DNA of 64,000 nt from Pseudorhodobacter antarcticus (GTDB taxonomy: Bacteria; Pseudomonadota; Alphaproteobacteria; Rhodobacterales; Rhodobacteraceae): assembly GCA_945860375.1 (NCBI GenBank), contig CAMAQR010000003.1, forward strand, positions 1-64,000. The letters are read 5' to 3'. Every line of letters starts with the position of its first letter. Position 1 is the stretch's first letter. This document shows, in pieces, positions 16,706-24,789 of the stretch. The notes beneath the pieces are model-generated. The model was not told where the DNA came from, searched no databases, and worked only from the letters and a program-made list of their open reading frames with translations. A program made the translations under genes and the position numbers.

Positions 16706-17656
16706 ATGGGCTTGATGCAGAACAGCTTTACCCTGCGACAACTGGAATACCTTGTGGCGGTTGGTCGGTTCGGGTCAATCTCTTTGGCCGCAGATCACCT
16801 GTCGGTCTCGCCGCCGTCGATTTCCAACGCGATTGCGCAGATGGAGGCCGGATTTGGCCTGCCGATGTTTGTGCGCAAGCACGCGCAGGGTATGGCGCTG
16901 ACGCAAAGCGGGCGGGCGTTGATGGTACAGGCGGCAAAGGTGCTGGACGCGGCAAAGGGCCTGTCAAATCTGGCCGATCTGCACAGGGGCACGGTGCGCG
17001 GCGAGTTGAATGTCGGTTGTCTTTTGACCTTTGCGCAGATCGTTGTTCCCCGCCTGCGCAAGGCCTATACCCAGACCTATCCCGAGGTGGTGTTTCGCCA
17101 GTTTCAGAACCATCAGATGGGCTTGATAGATGGCTTGCGCGACGCGTCAATCGACATTGCACTGACCTATGATCTGGCGATCCCGACGGATCTGGAATTT
17201 GTCCAACTTGCCGTGCTGCCGCCCTTTGCCATCCTGTCAGACGCGCATCCCTTGGCCAGCCGAACCAGCCTGTCGATTGAGGAATTGGCCCCCAACCCGA
17301 TGATCTTGCTGGACTTGCCTCTCAGCTCTGCCTATTTTCTTTCGTTCTTTGACAAGGCCGGGGTGACGCCGCGGATTGTAGAGCGCACGCAGGATATGGC
17401 GGTGCTGCATTCACTTGTCGGCAATGACTTTGGCTATTCCATTATCAACATCAAGCCGTTGACGAGCACCTCCCCTGACGGCAAGAAACTGTGCTTCGTG
17501 CCGCTGAGCGGCCCAGTCAAACCAATGCGCATGGGATTGCTGTGCGCGCGTGGGGCAGAATCTTCGCTGACGGTAAAAGCCTTTGTTGACCTGTGCACCA
17601 AGCTTTTGGATCAGGACGTGCTGTCACAGTTCACCGTGCGCGCTTCTAAGCCCTGA
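16706..17656 (+). CDS. LysR-family transcriptional regulator
   Basis: A 316-residue LysR protein with an N-terminal winged helix (FTLRQLEYLVAVGRFGSISLAA, then LSVSPPSISNAIAQMEAGFG) and a substrate-binding domain from about residue 95. I use the ATG at 16706; 16715 is an equally good internal choice. The same frame extends upstream through an aldehyde dehydrogenase remnant, which homology shows is not part of the regulator. It lies between ridA/DUF1028 and the second TMADH-type operon in the same orientation. Both of those promoter regions share TTAGCCTG, so it may regulate both. Confidence 0.85.
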   Translation: MGLMQNSFTLRQLEYLVAVGRFGSISLAADHLSVSPPSISNAIAQMEAGFGLPMFVRKHAQGMALTQSGRALMVQAAKVLDAAKGLSNLADLHRGTVRGELNVGCLLTFAQIVVPRLRKAYTQTYPEVVFRQFQNHQMGLIDGLRDASIDIALTYDLAIPTDLEFVQLAVLPPFAILSDAHPLASRTSLSIEELAPNPMILLDLPLSSAYFLSFFDKAGVTPRIVERTQDMAVLHSLVGNDFGYSIINIKPLTSTSPDGKKLCFVPLSGPVKPMRMGLLCARGAESSLTVKAFVDLCTKLLDQDVLSQFTVRASKP

Positions 17657-17678
17657 CTTGGCTTGATCCCGGCTGTTG

Positions 17679-17693
17679 TTAGCCTGTAGCTTA
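17679..17693 (+). promoter_or_regulatory. Candidate LysR-type box upstream of TMADH operon 2
   Basis: TTAGCCTGTAGCTTA shares its first eight bases with the site at 14806-14820 and sits 115 bp before the GTG start at 17794. It is a candidate binding site of the adjacent LysR protein. Confidence 0.3.
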
Positions 17694-17793
17694 TCATCAA
17701 TTAAGGATGCAGTAATTGAACCGAAACCGGTGTCGGCCGTAAATGCCCGCCATGCCGCGTTGGTCGGCCCTGTCAAAGCAAGAGGCCCGGCCC

Positions 17794-19863
17794 GTGCGTG
17801 ATCCCCGTTATGATATCTTGTTTCAGCCGCAAAAAATCGGCCCTGTTACGGCCAAAAACCGTTTTTATCAGGTGCCGCATTGCAACGGCGGCGGTTACCG
17901 TGACCCATCGGCAGCGGCGGCCATGCGCGGGGTAAAGGCCGAAGGCGGCTGGGGTGTGATCTTTACCGAACAGACCGAGATTCACCACAGCTCGGAAATT
18001 ACGCCCTTTATCGAACTGCGGCTGTGGGAAGATCAGGACATTCCGTCGATTGCCAAGATGGCGGCGGCGATGAAAACCCACGGCGCACTTGCGGGCATCC
18101 AACTGGCCTATTCCGGCATCAACGGCCCGAACATGTACACCAAAGAGGTGCCGCTGGCACCTTCGGCCCTGCCGATCCGCACCTTTACCAATGATCCGGT
18201 GCAGGCCCGCGCGATGGACAAGACCGATATCAAGAATCTGCGCCGCTGGTTCGTGAATGCCGCCAAGCGCACGAAACTGGCCGGGTTTGATCTGATCTGC
18301 CTTTATGGCGCCCATGGTTTTGGCATTTTCCAGCACTTCCTGAGCCGCGCCACCAATCAGCGTGGCGATGAATACGGTGGCAGTCTGGAAAACCGCTCGC
18401 GGTTTGCGCGCGAAGTGATTGAAGATATGCGCAATGCTGTCGGTGATACGATGGGCCTCACCCTGCGGGTGTCTTTGGATGAAACCATCGGCAATCTGGG
18501 TTTTTCCAACGCCGAAGTGCGCGATTTCATTGCGATGAATGCCGAACTGCCTGACCTTTGGGATTTGGCGATGGGGACGTGGGAAGACTGCTCTGGCCCG
18601 TCGCGGTTCAAGGAAGAAGCAGATCAGGAACAATGGGTTACCGGCATCCGCGAACTGTCACCGCGCCCAGTCGTCGGCGTAGGTCGCTTTACCTCGCCCG
18701 ATGTGATGGCGCGGATGATCACATCGGGGCGGCTGGATTTCATCGGCTGCGCGCGCCCGTCAATTGCCGAGCCGTTCTTGCCCTTGAAGATCGACGAAGG
18801 CCGTGTCGACGACATCCGCGAATGTATCGGCTGCAACATCTGCATCACTGGCGATATGACCCAAGGCATGGGCCGCTGCACCCAGAACCCCACATGGATG
18901 GAGGAATGGCGGCGCGGCTGGCATCCGGAAAAGATCGCCACCAAAGGTGAGAGTGAAAACGTTCTGGTCATCGGTTCAGGCCCTGCCGGGCTTGAGGCTG
19001 CCCGCGCATCGGCCATGCGCGGCTATGACGTGGCTGTTGCCGAAGCCCGCGAGGACTATGGTGGGCGGGTGACGCTTGAACGCGCCCTGCCTGGCCTTTC
19101 GGCCTGGGGCCGTGTTGCCGATTACCGGTTGTATCAGTTGAACCAGCGCTCGAATGTGCAGCTTTATCCCGGATCAAAGCTGTCGGCGGATCAGGTGATG
19201 GAATTCGGTTTCCAAAACATCTGCATCGCCACCGGGTCGCAGTGGCGCGCGGATGGTGTGTCACGCCAGCATGTTGTGCCAATGCCGATTGACGCGGCGA
19301 TGCCGATCTTTACCCCGGATGACATCATGGCGGGCCGGCTGCCAAAGGGTCGGGTCGTGCTTTTTGACGATGATCACTATTACATGGGTGGCGTTCTGGC
19401 TGAACTTTGCGCCCAAAAAGGCTGCGATGTGGTGCTGGTTACCCCATCGGCCTTTGTCTCGGATTGGACAGCAAACACGCTGGAACAGGCCGCGATCCAT
19501 CGCCGTCTGGTGGCGGCGGGCGTCAAGATCATGCTGAACACTGGCATTTCCGAAATTCATGCGGGCGGCGTTGAAGCCAATTGCAGCTATACCGACAACC
19601 GCACCCGGTTTGAATGCGATGCGGTGGTGATGGTCGCCTCGCGCATTTCGGACGACGCGCTTTACCATGCTTTGAAGGCGCGCGAGGCCGATTGGGCCGA
19701 TGCGGGCATCCGTTCGGTCAAGCTGATCGGTGATGCGGCGGCCCCCGCCCCCATCGCATGGGCCACCTTCGCAGGCCACCGCTATGCCCGCGAACTTGAT
19801 ACCGTCGACATCGGTGACGCCCTGCCGTTCCGCCGTGAAGTCACCCAATTGGCGGAGAATTGA
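17794..19863 (+). CDS. TMADH/DgcA-type FMN, 4Fe-4S and FAD-domain oxidoreductase (paralogue 2)
   Basis: A 689-residue enzyme with the same architecture as the protein at 1738-3807. It has an FMN TIM barrel (DPRYDILFQPQKIGP; GRFTSPDVM; CARPSIAEPFLPLKI), a 4Fe-4S site at Cys344, 347, 350 and 362 (C-x2-C-x2-C-x11-C) and a VIGSGPAGLEAA dinucleotide loop. The GTG at 17794 is preferred: AGAGG lies 8 bases upstream, and this start makes the length identical to the paralogue. An ATG at 17743 would add 17 unrelated residues. It is the first gene of an operon with a PotABCD-type importer, so the imported amine is the likely substrate for oxidative N-demethylation. Electron transfer to an ETF-like acceptor is expected for the family. 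Confidence 0.85.
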   Translation: MRDPRYDILFQPQKIGPVTAKNRFYQVPHCNGGGYRDPSAAAAMRGVKAEGGWGVIFTEQTEIHHSSEITPFIELRLWEDQDIPSIAKMAAAMKTHGALAGIQLAYSGINGPNMYTKEVPLAPSALPIRTFTNDPVQARAMDKTDIKNLRRWFVNAAKRTKLAGFDLICLYGAHGFGIFQHFLSRATNQRGDEYGGSLENRSRFAREVIEDMRNAVGDTMGLTLRVSLDETIGNLGFSNAEVRDFIAMNAELPDLWDLAMGTWEDCSGPSRFKEEADQEQWVTGIRELSPRPVVGVGRFTSPDVMARMITSGRLDFIGCARPSIAEPFLPLKIDEGRVDDIRECIGCNICITGDMTQGMGRCTQNPTWMEEWRRGWHPEKIATKGESENVLVIGSGPAGLEAARASAMRGYDVAVAEAREDYGGRVTLERALPGLSAWGRVADYRLYQLNQRSNVQLYPGSKLSADQVMEFGFQNICIATGSQWRADGVSRQHVVPMPIDAAMPIFTPDDIMAGRLPKGRVVLFDDDHYYMGGVLAELCAQKGCDVVLVTPSAFVSDWTANTLEQAAIHRRLVAAGVKIMLNTGISEIHAGGVEANCSYTDNRTRFECDAVVMVASRISDDALYHALKAREADWADAGIRSVKLIGDAAAPAPIAWATFAGHRYARELDTVDIGDALPFRREVTQLAEN

Positions 19864-19864
19864 G

Positions 19865-20947
19865 GTGTCGGAACTTCGGGGCAAAGCGGTGGAGGTGCAG
19901 GCGGTCTCGAAATCCTTCGGTACATTTCAGGCCTTGAAATCGGTATCGTTCGATATCTACGACAACGAGTTTTTCACCATGCTTGGGCCATCGGGCTGCG
20001 GCAAGACCACGCTTTTGCGGATGATTGCCGGGTTGGAACAGCCAAGCTCCGGCAACATCCGCCTGCATGGCAAGGATATTCTGGACCTGCCGCCACACAA
20101 GCGCCGCGTCAACACGGTGTTCCAAAGCTATGCCCTGTTTCCGCATATGACACTGGAACAGAACATCGTTTACGGGTTGGAAAACCTTGGTTGGGAAAAG
20201 GACCGCCGCCAAGCCCGCACCGCCGAGATGCTGGACATGGTTCACATGAGCCCGTTTGCCCGCCGCAAACCTTCGCAACTTTCGGGCGGCCAACGCCAAC
20301 GCATCGCCCTTGCGCGCGCCCTTGCGCCGCAGCCCGAGGTGCTTTTGCTGGACGAACCGCTTTCAGCGCTGGATCTGAAACTGCGTCAGGCGATGCGTGA
20401 TGAATTGCGCAGCCTGCAGCGTCAGACCGGGATCACCTTTGTCTTCGTGACCCACGATCAGGAAGAAGCCTTGGATATGTCGGACCGCATTTGCGTGCTG
20501 GGCCACGGCGAGATTCAGCATCTGGGCACGCCGAATGAGATCTATGAAGACCCCGAAAATCGTTTTGTCGCGGACTTTATCGGTGAGACGAATTTCTTTT
20601 CGGTCGATGTGTTGTCGGTGGACGGCAATCAGGCCACCGTGCGGTCTGACATGGGGTTTGAAATCACCACATTCCAGAAAGGTGCGGTTGCCGGAACCAA
20701 GGCCGCGCTGTCGCTGCGCCCCGAAAAGATCGGGTTGGAAGATCAGGCCAGCGGTGAGTTGACGATGACCGGGCTGATCATCAACAAGAACTACATGGGT
20801 GGCTATACCCATTACACTGTGCGGGTGGGCGACGTCGAATTGCGGGTTTCCAAGCGCAACGCCGTCAGCCACAGCGCCAGTTTCGATGTGGGGCGCGACG
20901 TCAAACTGGCGTTCCGGGCCGACAGTGCGCGGGTGTTGGGCCGATGA
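19865..20947 (+). CDS. Spermidine/putrescine-type ABC transporter ATP-binding protein (PotA-like)
   Basis: A 360-residue ATPase with Walker A GPSGCGKTTLL, the Q-loop VFQSYALFPHMT typical of the polyamine/iron family, the signature QLSGGQRQRIALARAL, Walker B LLLDEPLSALD and a C-terminal TOBE-type regulatory domain from about residue 275. The GTG at 19865 follows GGAGAATTGAG and lies 1 base after the flavoprotein stop, giving tight coupling. It energises import with the two permeases and binding protein that follow. Confidence 0.9.
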   Translation: MSELRGKAVEVQAVSKSFGTFQALKSVSFDIYDNEFFTMLGPSGCGKTTLLRMIAGLEQPSSGNIRLHGKDILDLPPHKRRVNTVFQSYALFPHMTLEQNIVYGLENLGWEKDRRQARTAEMLDMVHMSPFARRKPSQLSGGQRQRIALARALAPQPEVLLLDEPLSALDLKLRQAMRDELRSLQRQTGITFVFVTHDQEEALDMSDRICVLGHGEIQHLGTPNEIYEDPENRFVADFIGETNFFSVDVLSVDGNQATVRSDMGFEITTFQKGAVAGTKAALSLRPEKIGLEDQASGELTMTGLIINKNYMGGYTHYTVRVGDVELRVSKRNAVSHSASFDVGRDVKLAFRADSARVLGR

Positions 20948-21828
20948 AACTCAGCGATTTCCGCATCTGGGGGTTGGCCCCGGCTTGGATCATCATGGCG
21001 CTGGCGCTGATGTTGCCGATCTGCGTTGTGGTGCTGGTGTCGCTTGGCACGCGGGGTGCCTATGGCGGGTTTGAGTTTGGCGTCAGCTTTGCCTCGTTTC
21101 AGAAGATCCTGTTCTCGGTCGGCTGGACCGACGAGCTGGAATTCAACCCGCAATATCTGATCATCATCGGCCGCACCTTTTTGCTGGCCCTTGTGACCAC
21201 CGCGATCTGCATGGTGCTGAGTTTTCCGGTGGCATATCACATCGTGCGCCAAGCGCCGGGCCTTAAATCCCTGCTGATTTATCTGGTGACGCTGCCCTTT
21301 TGGGTGTCGATGATTGTGCGGGTCTATTCGTGGATCATCATTCTGGGCAATGACGGCGTATTGGACAAGACCCTCACCGGATTGGGCCTGAAATCCGAAC
21401 CCGGCGGCTTTTTGTTCAGCAATGGGGCCATGCTGACGGGGATGATCTACAGCTATATCCCATTGATGATCTTGCCCGTGTTCTCGGCCATCGAGCGGCT
21501 GGATACGCCAATGATCGAGGCAAGCCACGATCTTTATGCCAACCGCTGGGTCACTTTGCGCCGGGTGATCCTGCCCGTGGCCTGGCCCGGACTGATGGCC
21601 GGGGCGATTTTGGTGTTTGTGCCCTGCCTTGGTGCGGTGCTGGAGCCGGTTCTGCTGGGTGGTGGCAAAAAGCTGATGATGGGCAACCTGATTGCCGATC
21701 AGTTCGGCGGGGCGCGCGATTGGCCGTTCGGGTCTGCAATTGCCATCGTGATGATGGCTACGGTGATGATCGTGCTGACCTCCAACAGCCTGCGCGCGGC
21801 GCGGCGTGACAAATCGGGGGCGGTGTGA
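20944..21828 (+). CDS. PotB-type ABC transporter permease
   Basis: A 294-residue permease with about six hydrophobic segments and the EAA-loop EASHDLYANRWVTLRRVILP, which is close to that of spermidine/putrescine permease PotB. It overlaps the ATPase stop (ATGA) and the PotC-like start (TGATG). The product forms half of the inner-membrane channel for an amine, presumably the substrate of the flavoprotein encoded upstream. Confidence 0.9.
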   Translation: MKLSDFRIWGLAPAWIIMALALMLPICVVVLVSLGTRGAYGGFEFGVSFASFQKILFSVGWTDELEFNPQYLIIIGRTFLLALVTTAICMVLSFPVAYHIVRQAPGLKSLLIYLVTLPFWVSMIVRVYSWIIILGNDGVLDKTLTGLGLKSEPGGFLFSNGAMLTGMIYSYIPLMILPVFSAIERLDTPMIEASHDLYANRWVTLRRVILPVAWPGLMAGAILVFVPCLGAVLEPVLLGGGKKLMMGNLIADQFGGARDWPFGSAIAIVMMATVMIVLTSNSLRAARRDKSGAV

Positions 21829-22637
21829 TGGGTAACTTCAGGAATGTCCTGCACTATCCCGGCTCTGGTCTGTTTACAGTGGCTTTCTTTGCTTATCTTT
21901 ACCTGCCCATCGCCGTGGTCGTGGCGTTTTCTTTCAACGCCAACCGTATTGTATCGGTCTGGACCGGCTTTTCGCTGAAATGGTATGGCAACGCCCTACA
22001 CAACGAAAACCTGATGAACGCGGTCTGGACATCGCTGACCATCGCGCTGATTGCTTCGGTTTTGGCAACCATCGTGGCGCTTATGGCGGCTTTGGTTTTG
22101 GCGCGGCCGCGCAAGGTGCGGTTTGCAGGCCTGTCTGAAACGGTGGTGAACCTGCCGCTGCTGCTGCCCGAAATCGTGCTGGCTGTCGCGACGCTGATTG
22201 TGTTTTCGCAGCTTGGCATCGCGAATGGCATGGTGCGGCTGATCATCGCCCATACCACCTTTTGCATCCCCTTTGCCTATTTGCCGATCCGCGCCCGCCT
22301 GCTTGGGCTGGAGTCGGAATTTGAAGAGGCGAGCCAAGACCTTTATGCCAACAAATGGGTCACGTTTCATCGCGTCACTTTGCCATTGATCCTGCCCGGC
22401 GTGTTTGCCGGGGCGACGCTGGCTTTTGTGATCTCGATGGATGATTTCATCACATCGAACATGCTCAGCTCGGGCGGCACCACCACGCTGCCGGTCTATA
22501 TCTTTGGCCTGATCCGCCAAGGCACCACGCCAGAACTGAATGCAATATCTTCGCTGATCATCCTGATTTCCATTGGCCTTGCCGCTGTGGCGCTGACCAT
22601 TTCGGCACGGTCTGGCAAAACGAAGAATCCAGACTGA
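21828..22637 (+). CDS. PotC-type ABC transporter permease
   Basis: A 269-residue permease of the PotC family. It has an N-terminal transmembrane helix with YLYLPIAVVVAFSFN, a central periplasmic segment, and the EAA-loop EASQDLYANKWVTFHRVTLP. A conserved SMDDFITSN segment follows, typical of polyamine permeases. The ATG at 21828 is used; GTG at 21825 is adjacent. It shares one base with the PotB-like stop codon. Confidence 0.9.
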   Translation: MGNFRNVLHYPGSGLFTVAFFAYLYLPIAVVVAFSFNANRIVSVWTGFSLKWYGNALHNENLMNAVWTSLTIALIASVLATIVALMAALVLARPRKVRFAGLSETVVNLPLLLPEIVLAVATLIVFSQLGIANGMVRLIIAHTTFCIPFAYLPIRARLLGLESEFEEASQDLYANKWVTFHRVTLPLILPGVFAGATLAFVISMDDFITSNMLSSGGTTTLPVYIFGLIRQGTTPELNAISSLIILISIGLAAVALTISARSGKTKNPD

Positions 22638-22688
22638 ATACTTGATCGACCAACCGGGAATGCTTTCAACAACAAAAGGAACACGTCA

Positions 22689-23714
22689 ATGAACCTTAAG
22701 TCCACGCTGCTTGGCAGTATCGCTGTCCTTGCCATTGCCCTGCCGGCCCATGCGGAAGGTGATCTGAACATCTATGCTTGGTCCGACTCGATCGACCCCG
22801 CCCTGATCACCAAGTTTGAGGCCGAAACCGGCATCAAGGTCACCGTCGCCGGTTACGCATCAAACGAAGACCTGTTGACCAAGATTCAGGCCGGCAGTTC
22901 GGGCTATGACATCGTGATGCCGTCGCAGCATTTCGTGAAGATCATGGCCGATCAGGGATTGCTGGAAGACATCGACGCCCATGCGCTTGCCGGGTTCCAG
23001 CAGGTTGACCCAAAATGGCGCGGTCAATGGTGGGACGAGTCCAACGATTATTCGGTCCCCTTCGCCTATGGCACCGCCGGTTATGCTGTGAACCGCGACC
23101 TATACACTGGCCCGGTGGACAGCTGGGCTGCTTTTTTTGAACCGGGTGCCGAGTTGCAGGGCAAAGTGGCTTCGCTGTCTTATCCTGACGAAGTGGTGGG
23201 TGCTGCCCAGCTTTACCTTGGCGTGCCTTTCTGTTCCGAAGATTCCGCCGAGATGAAGAAGGTTCTTGACCTGCTTTTGGCACAAAAACCGGCCGTGGCG
23301 GCCTATACCTCGGACAACATCGAAAATCGCATTGGCAGCGGCGAAGTGGCCATGCACTTCTGGTGGGACGGCAACAGCATGAAACTGCGCAAGAATGACA
23401 CGGCAAATGTCGAATATGCGATGCCCAAGGAAGGTCTGGTTGGCTGGCTGGATAGCCTTGCCGTGCCAAAGGGTGCTGCCAACATCGACAACGCCAAGAA
23501 GTTCATCGATTTCATGGCGGTGGTCGAAAATGCCACCGCGCAATACAACTACTATGGTCATTCGTCGCCCGTAGAGATTGATGCGGCAACGGCCCTATAC
23601 ACGCCGGAAAACGCACCGGAACTGTTCCCTAAGGTCAAGGTCGAGTTTTCGCGTGCCTGCTCGCCTGCCGCGCAGGACCTCGTCACCAAGGTCTGGACAA
23701 CGCTTCTGCAGTAA
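22689..23714 (+). CDS. Periplasmic PotD/PotF-like amine-binding protein
   Basis: A 341-residue extracytoplasmic solute-binding protein. A 22-residue Sec signal (ending ALPAHAEG) precedes DLNIYAWSDSIDPAL and the PotD-like GYDIVMPSQHFVK motif. The family binds polyamines and related cations through acidic and aromatic residues; EVAMHFWWDG is the probable pocket region. AAAAGGAACACGTC precedes the ATG. It is the last gene of the TMADH-2 operon and is followed by a strong terminator, so high and discrete expression is likely. Confidence 0.9.
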   Translation: MNLKSTLLGSIAVLAIALPAHAEGDLNIYAWSDSIDPALITKFEAETGIKVTVAGYASNEDLLTKIQAGSSGYDIVMPSQHFVKIMADQGLLEDIDAHALAGFQQVDPKWRGQWWDESNDYSVPFAYGTAGYAVNRDLYTGPVDSWAAFFEPGAELQGKVASLSYPDEVVGAAQLYLGVPFCSEDSAEMKKVLDLLLAQKPAVAAYTSDNIENRIGSGEVAMHFWWDGNSMKLRKNDTANVEYAMPKEGLVGWLDSLAVPKGAANIDNAKKFIDFMAVVENATAQYNYYGHSSPVEIDAATALYTPENAPELFPKVKVEFSRACSPAAQDLVTKVWTTLLQ

Positions 23715-23721
23715 ATCCTTT

Positions 23722-23753
23722 GCCCTGCCCGGATTGCCGGGCAGGGCGCTTTT
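23722..23753 (+). terminator. Rho-independent terminator of the TMADH-2/pot operon
   Basis: A perfect 11-bp stem (GCCCTGCCCGG with its complement), a 4-base ATTG loop, and GCTTTT after the stem, 7 bases downstream of the binding-protein stop. Confidence 0.85.
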
Positions 23754-23765
23754 CGGGGCTCGGCG

Positions 23766-23894
23766 ATGTCTGACGATCTCTATCTGCACGGGGCCCGCCT
23801 GCTTGATCCAACCGGGCGGTTTGCGATTCTGGTGAAAGCTAGCATGATTGCGTGGGTTGGCCCCGACGCTGCGTCTCATACTGAGGCAGAATGA
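23766..23894 (+). pseudogene. Amidohydrolase N-terminal stub
   Basis: An ATG at 23766 opens 42 codons reading DDLYLHGARLLDPTGRFA and MIAWVGPDA, matching the first beta-sandwich strands of dihydroorotase/N-acyl-amino-acid deacylase-type amidohydrolases. The frame then ends, so the metal-binding HxH and the whole barrel are missing. The stub begins just after the terminator and ends where insertion-sequence debris starts, so an IS insertion followed by deletion probably removed the rest. An amidohydrolase would have fitted the amine pathway upstream. Confidence 0.55.
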
Positions 23895-24107
23895 AACTTG
23901 TTGTATCACTTAATCACTGCACTCGCGCTTCCCAAATTGATCGACGTTTCATTCGCGGGGAATGAAACAACGAGGTCTCCGGTTCCAGCAATTTCAGCAC
24001 CAGCCACTTCACGGCCCCCGACTCACTTTAAGTAAAAAAATCGCAACAGTTGGCGCGGAACCAAGAAGGCAAGGCCGCTGCACAGGCCTGCCCGACTGCA
24101 ATAATCG

Positions 24108-24590
24108 TGTCACATCCCGGAAGGTGATATGGCAGTTTCCTGAACAGGTCTAGTTTGTGCCGGCCCATCATCGCCTGCAAGGGCGACTTGCTGCCCAAGG
24201 CTGACTGCGGAAGCTATGATTGTAGAGAGCCACGTAGCGGTGCAGCGTGGTTTCCAACTCCTAAGCGGAATGGAAATGGTGGCTTTACAGCACCTCCCCC
24301 ATCCGTCCGTTGAACCGCTCGACCCGTTGCCAGGCAGGCGATTGCAGGCTATCGCCGAGAGGGATGGCGTTGGTTTGCGGATGCTGCGGCGGGGTCAGCG
24401 TGGTTTGCAGCCGGTGCGGCGTGTGGCTGCGGTCATGCACCATGTCCCGGTGCTTCCATTTGCAGACGGTCTGCTCGGTCGTGTCCAACCGCTCTGCGAG
24501 GGCTGATGCGGGCTCCGTGCTGGCCTCGATCGCCGCCCGCGCCTTCGGCGTCGTCGTCGCTTGGTTGTGAAGATAAATCAGCTTGCCCGC
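24108..24590 (-). mobile_element. IS481-family transposase remnant
   Basis: The minus strand carries the N-terminal helix-turn-helix of an IS481 transposase (TPKARAAIEAS...LAERLDTTEQTVCKWKHRD, then SHTPHRLQTTLTPPQ). It joins abruptly to its C-terminal part (RVERFNGRMGEVL; ELETTLHRYVALYNH; after a frameshift SPLQAMMGRHKLDLF). Most of the DDE catalytic core is deleted, and stops and frameshifts follow, so it is inactive. Terminal inverted repeats were not identified. Bases 23895-24107 and 24591-24789 hold no recognisable gene and are probably part of the same insertion scar. Confidence 0.75.
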
Positions 24591-24789
24591 ACCCCGTCGC
24601 GTGTTGGCGGCCACCGCGCTGACCACGGACCGCCGCAGGCAGCCGGGACGATCTCAGACGAAACCCATGGCGAAAGCAAGACGGCTGCAACCGCGCGGTT
24701 TGGTGCAAGCTTTCGACTGGGCGTGTGAGCCAGACCGATCCCGCGCTCGTTTCCCCCGGCTTTGAAAGCAAACCGTCGGGCCTTTGGGG

